From: Ceratotherium simum simum
Lineage: Eukaryota; Chordata; Mammalia; Perissodactyla; Rhinocerotidae
Length of the DNA: 64,000 nucleotides
Assembly: GCF_000283155.1 (NCBI RefSeq)
Contig: NW_004454180.1
Span: 17,373,210-17,437,209, forward strand
Reading direction: 5' to 3'
Shown: positions 11,137-22,850 of the stretch, one piece after another
Position numbering within the stretch: the first letter of the stretch is position 1
Layout of the letters: every line of letters starts with the position of its first letter
Program-made: the position numbers and the translations under genes
Notes under the pieces: generated by a model
What the model saw: only the letters and a program-made list of their open reading frames with translations
Told to the model about the DNA's origin: nothing
Database searches by the model: none

Positions 11137-13440
11137 GTGGTATAAGGTGGTTGTCCAGATTATTCTGGAAGATTTTATTCTTTTAGAATTATCATGGAAA
11201 GGAAATCTCAAATTTTAAAAAGAATCATAAAAAACTGGGAAATCCAATAGGATTTGTTCTCAGACCTCAGTTAAAGGGATACTATTGTTAGAGATCAAGT
11301 ATGATCGAAAGTAAAGCTTTGATTTTGGAGAGTCGGAGGCAAATAAAGACTGGCAAAGTTTCAGCTGAATGGCAGAGAGTTGAAGTCATTCTGCAGTGGG
11401 TCTGAGAGTGATGGGAATTGATGAGATGGCTAGGGAGTCAAGAAGTGTAGATTTCTCTTTGAAGAAATTTGGGGAATTAAGGAAAAAGGAAGGAACAATT
11501 GGTACAGAGTAAGGGGGCGGCGTTAGAGGAGTGGGAAGATCATCTGGTGATGAATTCTAACAGAGCAAATCTGGGACAAAGCAGGAGCTGCTGGGATCCA
11601 CAATGCATGCGGCAGGTTGGTCTTCTGGAGACGGAAAGGGTAGGTGGAGGCACGGGAAGCCCCCGATTAGAGCTGCCCAGACCAACCCCAACCACTCCTG
11701 TGGTCTCAGCTTAAAAACTTTAAAACAAATGAAAACTGACATAATGCATGCAATTGATTAAAAAAAAAAAAAAAAGGATATTATAAAATACTCTTTATCC
11801 ACAGCCAGGCCCCTTCCTTCAGCAGAATTAACCACTGTTAGAAAAGAGCGGAAACTCAATTGTGTTTCCCAGTGTGCACCATTACAATTTTAACCAATGT
11901 GCTAATTGCTTGAATAATAGATCCTAATGCCTTGACTTGTTGACTTTTAACCATATCCATGAGATTAGCACAACTACCTTCTTCCATTACCTAATTTTTG
12001 TTATACTCTATTTTTAAAGGATATACCAGTGTTTAACTTTTCCAGATAAAATATTTACAGTTTGTTCTAAAATTTAAATTAAGTCTTCTGTGTTGTGTCT
12101 GCAGGTTGTTTCTAAACCCTATCAATAAACAGCATTAGAAAGGATTTTGTGAAGATTTTTCACTGCAGAGGCACACAGTAGGACTGGACACTCTGAGGAA
12201 AGGTCATTTTCATCAAACTTTGCTGATTGAAGCATAATTTTCTGTATCAGTAAGACTTGGGTCTTACTTTCTTTTTCTCTAGCTTTCTTAGCTTGTTTTT
12301 TTACCTAGGTAATGCTCAGTTGCCAATTTTTGTATTTCAATTTATCACCTTCCCTGGATCCATTTTATGTTTTGGTATAAACATCACTGATAAATTCTCT
12401 TAGGTGGCAGTAAAATCGCTCAGTTCATGCCCTCTCACTTCATTGATACAATTCTGCACCCAAACCAAGTTCAAATTCTTTTTCCTTCAGATTTTAAGGA
12501 TTATTTAATCTTTATCATCCAGGGTTGTTGATGGGAATCCAAAGCCAGTATGATTCTCCTTCCTTTGTAAGAAAGCTGAATTTTTCCTTTCTCTTTGGTA
12601 GAGTATACTTAGAACCGCTTTCTAATTGGGGAAATGGGGGACAGGGGAGAAAGGGTTAAAAACCTGATCCTTTCTGCAGCTTGGGGGACTTTTCTTCTAT
12701 TTTTTAAAATTACATCATCCCAGCCCCTGTATCTTTTCTCTCTTTCTGGAACTTCTATTAGATGATGGATGGAGTGTACCTATTCTTGATTTCTCTAGAA
12801 TCTCTTCCCTTCTATTTTCAATCAGCTTTCTTGTACTCTGGTTTTTCCTTTTCCATAGAAGCACTTTCTTATCTTAGGTCAGGTGATACCACACTGAATT
12901 TCAACAAGAATGCTAACTGAAATTCCTCGCCCCTGTGCTCTCTCATCCAACACACCTCTTGTTCTCTTGGCTCGTTGGGTTCTCCTCTTTCACGTTGTTG
13001 GTTTCTCCAAACATCTACTGATCCAAACATCCAGCTATCCACTGATGGATGAAGGAATCATGATGTTGGCTGGGAGAGGCAGCTAGAGTGGCTTCTCTTG
13101 ACGATGCACAGATCTGTCCACCTGCTTTCTATCTCCTGAATAGGAAGGCTGTCCAGAGTGACTTTAAATACACCATTCTTCTTTTCTTTTCTTGAACTTG
13201 CTTGGACTAAACTGGCTCTACAGTCCCTTACACTTCCAAAAAGCTTATACATAGACAAACAAATGAGGGGAAAAAATCAAGAAAAGGAGTAAACTACCCA
13301 TCCCAAAGTGTCGTTAAATACAAAGATGTGTGTCTTACAATAAAGAATTCAAAATGAGACATTTTAAATACTGAAAATCAGTACAGAGGTACAATATTGT
13401 GATTTATAAGATATATATATTTGGTAATTCAGATGACTGA
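11137..13440. other. Intronic DNA, nothing firmly recognised
   Basis: An A-run lies at about 11760-11775. The sequence is AT-rich, with T-rich tracts at 12240-12860. I see no exon, promoter or certain repeat. Old L1 3' debris is possible but could not be assigned. Confidence 0.35.
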
Positions 13441-13444
13441 AATA

Positions 13445-14320
13445 TATTTGTCACATATATTTGGTCTTTGTCCACGGTTCCTGGCTCACAGCTCCCAAAA
13501 CCTTTGGAATTTCCTGAGCTAGAAGAGCAATAGTATTTGGTCTTTTGTCCCCAGTTCCCGAAAATGCTTCAGAACCATAAAGGTGAAATGGGCACCTGTT
13601 ACTCATAACAAGCCATTTCCACCACTATGTTATGTTTTGATTATGTTATGTTATATTATGATTTATGTTAATAAGGTGACTTTTGGAAAGCACCTAAGGA
13701 TTGGGGCTGGTTACCAGGGGAACCCATGAATAGATCGTTGGCATTTTCAGTGCCCCCAACCCCCTCAATGTCAGGGGAGGGGAGAGGGGCTAAAGGTTGA
13801 ATCCACCACCAACGGCCAATGATTTAATCAACCATGCCTGTGTAATGAAGCCTCCAGGAAAACCCAAAAGGACGGGTTCAGAGAGCTTTCAGGCTGGTGA
13901 ACACACGGAGACTGGGGAGCTCAGATAGGGCACGGAAGTTCTGCGCCCTTTCCCCATAACTTGCCCTATGCATCTCTTCATCTGGCTGTTCCTGAGTTAC
14001 ATCCTTTGATAATAAACCAGTAATTTAGTAAGTAAAGTGTTTCTCTGAGTTCTGTGAGCTGCTCTAGCAAATTAATCAAACCTAAGCAGAGGGTCGTGGG
14101 AACCTCTGATCTATAGCCGTTGGTCAGAAGCACAGGTAACAACCTGGGCTTGCAATTGGCATCTTATAGGACTGAGCCCTCAACCTGTGCTATCTGATGC
14201 CATCTCCAGGTAGATAGGGTCAGAATTGGGTTGAAGTGTAGGACACCCAGCTGGTGTCGGAGAATTGTTGGACGTGTGAAGGAACCCCCTCCTAGACTGC
14301 AATTGTGTGCAGAATTATTA
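13445..14320 (+). mobile_element. ERV-type LTR (ERVL-like), boundaries approximate
   Basis: The sequence resembles a long mammalian LTR. It has a U3-like half with AACGGCCAATGATTTAATCA, then AATAAACC at 14012, then GTGTTTCTCTGAGTTCTGTG and ACACCCAGCTGGTGTCGGAG, which are familiar from old ERVL-type LTRs. The orientation follows from the poly(A) signal. The ends were not resolved and no internal ERV region is present. Confidence 0.55.
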
Positions 14321-15660
14321 GAGACTATCCCAGGCCTAGAGGGCCTATATTCTAGGGAAAATGGACTTTGATTTCCTGAGTCACAAAAATTGCCCATTCA
14401 AGTATCCTTTGGAAGAAACATTAGATTCACGTGAACAAGATAAAAGAAATGCCTCAGGTAAAACCACATCTTTCTCTGTGAACACCCTGAATTAAGCCTG
14501 CTTCAAAAACAAATAGTTGAAAACAGACAAAAGCCATGAATTGGAAGAACTCAGCTCATTGAGAGTGAGAGTTTGGAAAAGCCTGATAATTTAGCGCACT
14601 GTCCTGGCCAAATACGCCCCACCCAGCTGAGCTCTAAGGCACATGCATTTCCTGAAGTTCACACAGTTGTCTCTGCTCAGTTATTGCCTTGGTTTTCCAC
14701 AGTGCTTTCTCCTCAAATAGATTTGTTCTTATTATAACATTTAAACTTTATTAACTTTACAGAAATTCCATATTTAAAGTTCGTACTTAAAGCCTGTATT
14801 TAAAACTACCACTAATACAAGGTAAATGGGTCATTTGATTAAAGATAAAGACTATTACAACATAAATAAGGATATCTTAAAAAGACATTAACAATTTTCA
14901 GCACAGCATAAGTTCTCTATGTAAGAGAGTGCACTTTTATATATAATTAGAATCTCAATCTAATTAAAGAGTTGTTTCATGTATCTTCTTAGCTGAACTG
15001 AAAAAATGAAAGATTTGTTAGTGGAAAACATTTGCCTGATCATAAAGAAGAGTTAAACACCATGGCTTGTCTTTCTCTGAAGAAGCAGAATCCTTCCCCA
15101 GGACTCCTGTTTCGTGGTGTCATGGAGACACCCACCCTGCCAATGTTAGGACAGGTGCTGAAGCAGGTGACACACCTGCACCACGTAATGGAGCCACCAT
15201 CCCATACGGGCGCAGGGACAGAGAGGGTCTCAGGTACTCTTTCAGGACTCATAATATCTGCAAGTATAAAATAAGTAAAGAGAAATTGGGGCAACTCTTG
15301 GAATGGAAGGGGCAGAGTCAATTATTCTTTAAGAGTTTCATTACCGAGAGGCAAATAAGCCCACAGCTTAAGCCCAGAAGTAAGATTCACTGATGTTTGT
15401 CTGAAACTACTTCAAGTAGCGAAAGTATGATGGCCAGCAGTCCCAAAGAGCCAAATAACACGCACTCAGTGACACTTCAGACAGGCAGGAGTCTGACTAC
15501 ATTTTGGCCATTTTCTGCTTTATGCCTCTTCTTTCCATGTGGGTAAGGGAGATGAAAAGGCAAATCATGTGAAGAAAAGCAATACCATCGTCCTGGTCAA
15601 AGGACCAGTTACCAAGTGTGACCCTAAATGCCCAATGCAGCACACTAACCCTACAGGGAA
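14321..15660. other. Intronic DNA, nothing firmly recognised
   Basis: This is mostly AT-rich DNA. The short open frames on both strands at 15032-15393 overlap each other and resemble no known protein. No repeat landmarks were identified. Confidence 0.35.
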
Positions 15661-15662
15661 AC

Positions 15663-15877
15663 ACAGTCACGCGTCACTTAACGACGGGGAAGCATTCTGA
15701 GAAACGTGTCATTAGGCAATTTCATCATTGTGTGAATACTGTAGAGTGTACTTACACAAACCCAGATGGTAGAGCCTACTGCACACCTAGGCTCTATGGT
15801 GCTAATCTTTTGGGACCGCCATCATATATGTGATCCATCACTGACTGAAACATTGTTATGCACTTCATGGCTGTAAA
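15663..15877 (+). mobile_element. Nonautonomous DNA transposon remnant with imperfect inverted ends
   Basis: The element starts ACAGTCACGCGTCACTTAAC and ends near CATGGCTGTA. The reverse complement of the end (TACAGCCATG) resembles the start, giving imperfect terminal inverted repeats. Internal blocks such as AGTGTACTTACACAAACCC belong to a common mammalian DNA-transposon family that I cannot name with certainty. No transposase is encoded. Confidence 0.6.
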
Positions 15878-16096
15878 TATCAACGGATGAAGGAAATGGA
15901 GCACAGAAACTGCACATAAGGAGAAAGAAAGTGCTCAGTGCTACGTATGACGGCTCGCCCAGGGTCCTTCCTTCACTCTCAGCACACTGGAACACGGTAC
16001 CACGTATGCGTACTTGGATAGGTGGATTCCCAGTTTTAGTCAATTAATAGTTTACAAAATTGGCAAGTGGCTAAAAAAGTTTCCTTCAAACAATCA

Positions 16097-17625
16097 TGAC
16101 CTATTTTGTTATTCATGCTTTTGGTGTCATATCTAAAAATCCACCGCCAAATCCAAGGTCATTAAGAGTTACCCCTGTGTCTTCTTCTAAGACTTTCATG
16201 GTTTTACTTCTTATATTTAGGCCATTGATCCATTTTGAGTTAATTTTTGTTTACGGTGTGAAGAGGGGCCCAACATCATTCTTTCACCTGTGGATATCCA
16301 ATTGTCTCAGCACCATTTGTTAAAGAGACAACTCTTTCTCCTTTTAATGGTCTTGACCCCCTTGTCAAAAATCAATTAACCATAAATGTGAAGGTTTATT
16401 TCTGGACTCTCAATTCTATTGCAATGGTCTATATGTCTCTTCTTATGCCAGTACCACACTGTTTCATCTACTGTAACTTTGTAGTGAGTTTTGAAATCTG
16501 TAAATGTGAAGCCTCTAGCTTTGTTCTCCTTTTTCAATATTGTTTTGGCTATCAGGGGCTACTTGCAATTTCATGCAAATAGATAAACTGGACTTTGTCG
16601 AAATTAAAAACTTTGTGCAACAAAGGACGTTATCAAGAAAGTTAAAAAAGAACCTACTAACAGGAGAAATATTTCATATATCTGATAAGGATCTAATATC
16701 CAGAATATGTAGAGAACTCTTACAACTGAATAACAAAAAGATAAACCAACCAACTGAAAAATGGACAAAGAACTTGAATAGATATTTCTCCAAAGAAGAT
16801 ATACAAATGGCCAATGAGCACATGAAAAGATGCTCAGCATCATTAGTCATCAGGGAAAGGCAGATCAAAACCACCATGTGGTGCCACTTCACACCCACTA
16901 GGATGGCTACTATCAAAAATCAAAACAAAAAACAAACAGAAAATAACAAGAGTTGGAGATGTGGAGAAATTAGAACCATGCGCATGGCTGGTAGGAGTCT
17001 AAAACGGTGCCGCCACTGCGGAAATAATTAAACATAGAATTACCATAAGACTCAGCAATCTACTTCTGGGTATATAATTAAAATAAATATATAATTGATA
17101 CGTAGATATATAATTGAAGAGATATTTGTACACCCATGTTCACAGCAGCATTATCCACAACAGCCAAAAGGTGGAAGCAACCCAAGTGACCATTGACAGA
17201 TGAATGGATAAACAAAATGTGGCAGATATACATACAACAGAACATTATTCAGCCTTTAAAGGGAAGGAAATCCTGACACATGCTATAATATGAATAAACC
17301 TTGAGAACATTATACTAAGTGAAATCAGCCAGTCACAAAAGGATAAATACTATATGATTCCACTTATATGAGGTCTCTAGAGAAGTCCAAGTCATAGAGA
17401 CAGAAAACAGAATGGTGGTTGCCAGGGGCTGGGGGAGGGGCAATGGGGAGTTCGTGTTTAATGCCGACAGAGTTTCACTTTTGCAAGATGAAAAAAGTTC
17501 TGGAGATCGATAGTGGTGATGGCTGCACAACAATGTAAAAGGACTTAATGCTACTAAATTGTACACTTGGAAATGGTGAAAGGGGTCAATTTCATGTTAC
17601 ATATATTTTACAACATTGTTAGCAA
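16097..17625 (+). mobile_element. L1 with 5' inversion (twin-priming structure)
   Basis: The interval 16097-16578 is L1 ORF2 on the minus strand (for example TTTTGAGTTAATTTTTGTTT and TCTCAGCACCATTTGTTAAA). From about 16579 to 17625 it is L1 on the plus strand (AAACTGGACTTTGTCGAAAT onwards, through CAGCATTATCCACAACAGCC to the 3' end). The two parts are neighbouring in L1 but face opposite ways. This is the classic result of twin priming during insertion. A fragmentary ORF2 tail frame survives at 16540-17031. Confidence 0.85.
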
Positions 17626-17892
17626 CAACAAAACCATGAATTAAAGACCACACTCACAACGTGAGCACTATTAGCATTGGCATTAGCAGCACCGGCGGAG
17701 CAGACAGGCCCTCTCCTTTGTCAGCCACGTTACACAGTAAAAGCAAGGAGGGTCTAAACTGATCTGACAAGGCCAAAAAACCTAATCTCCTGAGAAGACC
17801 AATTAAAATTCGCACCTACTTCCTGGCCCTAATTTCATATTGTATTAATGGTCATGTGAAGCCATGGCACTTAAAGTGAAGACTGCAGACTG

Positions 17893-18185
17893 CGCTGTCC
17901 AATACGGTGGCCACTTGCCACTTGAAAAGCAGCTGCACTGAATGGGGATATCCTGCACAGGCTTTCCAATGCTGAGTATAAAAAAGAACGTTACCTGGCC
18001 TATTCATAATTTTGAAATTGATTACCCGTTGAAATGATGATATTCCATATACATTGGGTAAAATAAAATATATTATTTAAATTAACTTCACCTAGGTCTT
18101 TTTACTTTTTTACATGTGGTTTCTAGAACATGCCAAATTATACATGTGGCTCATATTGTATATTCATTGGTCTGCACTGCTCTAG
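17893..18185. mobile_element. MITE-like DNA transposon copy (same family as 28451)
   Basis: It begins GCGCTGTCCAATACGGTGGC and ends near CTGCACTGCTCTAG. A central AT-rich part ends in ATGTGGTTTCTAGAACAT. The copy at 28451-28746 shows the same order of blocks, including GGCCAATAC and GTGGCTCA. It looks like a hAT-type nonautonomous element, but I cannot assign the family name firmly. Confidence 0.55.
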
Positions 18186-18300
18186 AACATGAAAACAAAC
18201 TTTTTTTTTTTTTTTTTTAACAAACTTGAACAACATGTCATACTTAATCCAACATGTTACAAAATTTAACTAAACTTGATTTTTAAGAAAATGCTTAGAG

Positions 18301-18545
18301 GGGCAGGCCTGGTGGTGTAGTGGTTGAGTCTGCACACTCTGCTCCAGCAGCCCGGGGTTCGCAGGTTTGGACCCTGGGCGTGGACCTACACACCGCTTGT
18401 CAAGCCATGCTGTGGCAGTGTCCCACATATAGAGTAAAGGAAGATGGGCACGGATGTTAACCCAGGGCCAGCCTTCCTCAGCAAAAAGAGGAGGATTGGC
18501 AACGGACGTTACCTCAGGGCTAATCTTCCTCACCAGAAAAAAAAA
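18301..18545 (+). mobile_element. ERE SINE
   Basis: The head reads GCCTGGTGGTGTAGTGGTTG with the B-box region GGTTTGGACCC. The tail contains CAGGGCTAATCTTCCTCACC and an A-run. A probable duplication, TGCTTAGA, flanks it. Confidence 0.9.
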
Positions 18546-19490
18546 GTGCTTAGAATCTTCTTCTTATTAACAGTGAAAGGCAAAAAGCTACAAGCCATTG
18601 GAAAAATACTTATTTTCCTGCTTTGGTAAAATATATAAAATAACACACTAACATGCATGGTGGCAAACTAAAATGCATTCCTTTCTCAGAACCCTATGGG
18701 AAGATATAGAAAATAATACTGCAGGTGTGAAAAAAGTAATATTAGAAGTTACACAGGGGACAGACTTGCTAAACAGTTGAGCAAAAATATAAATATTTCA
18801 AACACACTTCAGTGTATCTATTGGCTGGAATGATTCTCTTTTGATAATAAGATTCCTTGGCACATACATTCTTCTCTTGGTATTTATGTATTTATTTGTG
18901 TTTTCTCTCTCCACCACCCCCCACCCCAATATCAGTGCCATTAAGGCAGGGTCCCTGTGGGATGCATTCACCAGCACATTAACGCATCCATGCCAACACG
19001 AGACACACTGGAAACACTTAGCACGTCCTGATTGACTATCTGCTGTTGAAATACATTTATGTGAGCCGATCAAGGAAATTGTACCAGAGAAGATAAATGA
19101 ACTCTTTAAACAAACAAAATAAAGTTTTGAAAAATCTAAGTAAGAGTAATCAATCAGAGGTTGGCAACGTCACTGAAATAAAAAATTACAAAAGGAGATG
19201 TGGTAACATCACAGACACAACCAGAGGAATGACTATTCCTTCATCAGCACTTTGTTGCCACAAAGAAGTTGAAGTCAAAAGTAGGCAAGAACCACTGGAC
19301 ATGAATTTGGATATTTTATTTATTTTTTAATATATAAAAAAAGACTTTTAAAATAGAGTAGATTCTTTACAATATTTCATATGGAGATGAGGAACAACCA
19401 CGAAAATATTTTCCACCACATGATGGTTCATGAGTTATCTCGAGGCAAAGAAAATATAACTGTTGCAGAACCGAAAGGCAAGTTGTGTGT
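18546..19490. other. Intronic DNA, nothing firmly recognised
   Basis: I see no landmark of a gene or named repeat. A C-rich run (CCACCACCCCCCACCCC) lies at about 18910-18927. Confidence 0.35.
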
Positions 19491-19491
19491 T

Positions 19492-19730
19492 TTTTGTGTG
19501 TGTGTGTATGAGAAAGATCAGCCCTGAGCTAAGATCCATGCCAATCCTCCTCTTGTTGCTGAGGAAGACTGGCCCTGGACTAACATCCATGCCCATCTTC
19601 CTCCACTTTATATGGGACGCCGCCTCAGCATGGCCTGACAAGCGGTGCATCGGTGCACGTCCGGGATGTGAACCCGAGCCGCCAGCAGCACAGCGCACGC
19701 AGTTAAGCGCTGTGCCACTGGGCCGGCCCC
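19492..19730 (-). mobile_element. ERE SINE
   Basis: Reversed ERE: GATCAGCCCTGAGCTAAGAT near its tail and CCACTGGGCCGGCCCC at its head (right end). A short TG-rich tail precedes it. Similar GTTGTGTGT and GTCGTGTGT flanks suggest an imperfect duplication. Confidence 0.9.
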
Positions 19731-19970
19731 AGGTCGTGTGTATTTTATACAAAAAGCAATTGTTCTCAATTCATTACCATTTTCTGTGTGGCAGGTGGCT
19801 GATAGTAGTATGACACATAGCAGCTCTTTCCCAAAAATAAGCACAGTGCCTCCATTCTTGTAATATGAAGGTGACATTTTAAATAAGGGAGGGACACAGT
19901 ACCTCCTTTGGAAAAACGACTGTCCTATGGAGAGAGCATTTTGAACAGAAATGTATAAAAAGGCTTCAAT

Positions 19971-20214
19971 GGGGCAAGCCCGGTGGCGTAGTGGTTAAGT
20001 TCATGTGCTCCACTTCGGCAGCCCGGGGTTTGCGGGTTCAGATCCCGGGCACAGACCTACACACCACTCATCCAGCCATGCTGTGGCGGCATCCCACACA
20101 TAAAGCAGAGGAAGGCGGGCATGGCTGTTGGCCCAGGGCCAATATTCCTCAGCAACAAGAGGAGGATTGGCAACAGAAGTTAGCTCAGGGCTAATCTTCC
20201 TCAACAACAACAAC
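19971..20214 (+). mobile_element. ERE SINE with imperfect target duplication
   Basis: The head is GGGGCAAGCCCGGTGGCGTA and the B-box region GGTTCAGATCC. The tail ends in a CAACAACAACA run. AAAGGCTTCAAT on the left and AAATGCTTCCAT on the right look like a diverged target duplication. Confidence 0.9.
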
Positions 20215-20399
20215 AAAAATGCTTCCATCATTACATGATATTGCCAAAAGCAATGCAAATGTGTCCCTAAAAAGCTTTCCTATCTGTACAGCTACCAACT
20301 TAAAAATCAGATTTTTTTTAATCATTTTAAAGGTCTCCCAAATGAAGGATTTCCATGGGTGTGGGTGCATTTGGGTGCAATAAGTTTCAGTTATATTTC

Positions 20400-20850
20400 G
20401 AGAACGTGTAGTGGACATCAGAGATGACAAGAGGCCCGAGCAGGGTCCCCTTGAAAGCTGCCATCTGAACAAAGATTTGAGAGAGGTGATGGTGTGAACT
20501 CCAGGTAGCTGGGGGAAGAGATCCCTGGCGGAGAGAACAGCAGGTGCAAACACAGATGGCAGCATGACATGTTCTAGGAACACGGAGGATTCCAGAATGC
20601 AGGGAGGGAGAAAAGTAGATGAGGTCTGCAAAGCAGTGGGCAGGGACAGGTGGGCGGGTAGAGGCAGCTCTTACTGTGAGGAGGACGGGAGGCCACCATG
20701 GGATTTGAGCAGAGGAGGGACAGACCCGACCCCCACTGTCCCAGGACCTCCATGAGGCCTCTGAGGGGCAGGAGAGGAAGCAGCAGACGGCCAGGAGGTC
20801 CGGGCTCGGACCAGGGCGATGGCAGGGGAGATGGGCCAGTGCCATCACTC
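20400..20850 (-). repeat. L2 LINE fragment (diverged)
   Basis: Blocks such as GGGGGAAGAGATCCCTGGCG, GAACAGCAGGTGCAAACACA and GATTTGAGCAGAGGAGGGAC follow the order of a reversed L2 3' region. The GC-rich open frames on both strands here are by-products and not supported genes. Confidence 0.5.
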
Positions 20851-21249
20851 CTAAGGAGCTCCCCAGGAAGACAGCCGCACACTCTGCTCTCCCTCGCAGC
20901 AGTGTCACCTGGCCCCACGACTTTGGACATCATCCACGTGCTCCCAGTGCACACCCGTGGCCAGGCCTCTCTCCGGAACTGCAGACTCGCGTGGCCCTCC
21001 CTCCTGGACATCTCCCCCTGCGGCCTTGGAGACGTGTGCAAGATGGAACTATGGCCCTCTATCACCCCAAACTGCTCCCCTTACAGCTTTCTTCGTCTCA
21101 GTCCATGGCAACATTTTCCTTCCAGGTGTCCAGGCCAGACCCTGCAGAGTCCTCTTGAAACCCTCGTGTTCTCTTGTACTCACGTCCAACCCATCAGCAA
21201 AGTGTGTCAGCGACATCTTCAAAACATGCCCAGACCTAACCATGAATCA

Positions 21250-21935
21250 CCATCCCCATGGCCCCCACGTTCTCCAAGCGACTGTCATCTCCTACCTGGC
21301 TCTCTGCAGCAGCCTCCGAAGTGGTCAGCTTGCTTCAGACCTTGAGTCATTCCAATCATCTCGCCAACCCGGCACCAGATCACGTCATTCCTGTGCTCAA
21401 AACCCTCCATCGGCCGTCCTGTCTCCTTGACAGTGACAGCTAAAGGACTCTGCCCCCACCGGCACCCTCACCTCCTACTATTTTGCCCCCAGCTCACTTC
21501 ATTCCAACCATATTAGACTCCTCCTTGCTACTTGGACACACCTGCATGCTCCTGCCTCAGGGCCATTGCACTGGCTGTTCGCTCTACCTGGAACACTCTT
21601 CCCCCCACACCTTCCACAGGCCTATGTTCACATATCACTTTCTCAACAAGATTTTCCTTCACACCCCATCTGAATTCACAATCCCAACCTCACCCTGGAG
21701 TCTGTAACGTCTTCCTGCCTCATTTTTCTCCATAGCACAGATCCCTTTCTGACACGCTACGTAATTGACTTTTTTAAGATTTGCACTTACTTCCACTATA
21801 CTGTGAGCTCCATGGGGGCTATTCATCTGTTTCATTCACTGCTGTTTCCCCAGGGCCTGAACACCACCGGCCCATAGGAAGTGTGTAATAAGAATCTGCT
21901 TGGTGCGTGAACAAATCCGTATTTTGCTTTTAATG
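21250..21935 (+). repeat. L2 LINE 3' end
   Basis: Forward L2 landmarks appear in order: CACTTCATTCCAACCATATT, CTCCTGCCTCAGGGCCATTG, CTCTACCTGGAACACTCTTC, CATTTTTCTCCATAGCACAG and CACTGCTGTTTCCCCAGGGC. The match to the known L2 3' end is good. Confidence 0.75.
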
Positions 21936-22289
21936 AACAGATTGGCAAGGCCAGGCTAAGCCACGTGCCTCAGGTGAGAGCAACGTGGGCAGAGACCTGG
22001 GGCATCATCACTACTTGGCCACGCACCTGCGGTCACCATGGACACTTCACTAGGCTAAGTGGGATCTCAGACGTGGCTTCCAGGCTGCAACAACAGAGGA
22101 CGAGTGTGGACCATGCCACTAGTTCAACCACAGTGCAGGGGGCAGTGCTGTTGCTGGCGATGTCTCCTAACGAAGCCAGACCAAGAGCGGCCCCGTGGAG
22201 GGAGAGCCCTCCACATATCTGAGGCTCCAGATCTGGAGCCCTCCAAATGCCAGAAGGAGGGCAGCGTGCCCACCACAGTCAGCAGGGGG

Positions 22290-22850
22290 AAAGCAACATG
22301 AGGTGAAGCTAGAGAGCGAGGCATGGCCAAGATCACACAGGCTTTCAGAGGGCAACACGCAGCCATTGAAGGGGTCTGGCTCCAATGGAGAAAATGGAAA
22401 AGAAGTCCAGCATAACAGAGCAGGCCAAAAACGGGCAGCTTAGACCAGAGTGACAGCAGGGATGGAACATCAACTGGTGATGGTTGGTAAGGGAAGGAGT
22501 TAAGATGTGGAACGAGACAGAATAAAGTGTCAAGGAAAATTCCCAAGGTTTCCAGTTGGTGGAACCGAAGAAATGGGATGAGATCATTTACCGGGAGAAT
22601 GTCCCACAAAGGTCAGGTTGGGGGGAAGATCCTGAAAAGGTCTTCGGGACGGTCGAGGGCTCACATCCAGTGGGCAGGTGGATAATCGTGCAGGGGCAGC
22701 CGTAGCATCTGGGCTCAGAAGGGACAGTTGCGAGTCATCTGTGCTGAGGTGGAGATGGAAGCCCAGTGTGTGGACGAGACGGCTTGTGAGGACAAAGAGA
22801 AGAGGGTAGAGGACTTAGACATGGCCTGAGGAGACTTCAGAACTCGGTGT
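22290..22850 (-). repeat. L2-like LINE fragment (diverged)
   Basis: The order of blocks resembles a reversed L2 further upstream than the 3' end: CAGCCATTGAAGGGGTCTGG, TTCCCAAGGTTTCCAGTTGG, GAGTCATCTGTGCTGAGGTG. Divergence is high and the family call is tentative. Confidence 0.4.

Noticed and set aside
13439..14397. Possible exon or pseudogene around 14164-14397
   Set aside because: The sequence fits an old ERVL-type LTR with a poly(A) signal.
16540..17031. 163-codon frame as a gene
   Set aside because: It is L1 ORF2 C-terminal sequence in the twin-primed L1.
20191..21430. Several 150-215-codon frames on both strands, possible GC-rich gene
   Set aside because: They overlap L2-derived sequence and each other, lack known domains and have no splice or promoter support.
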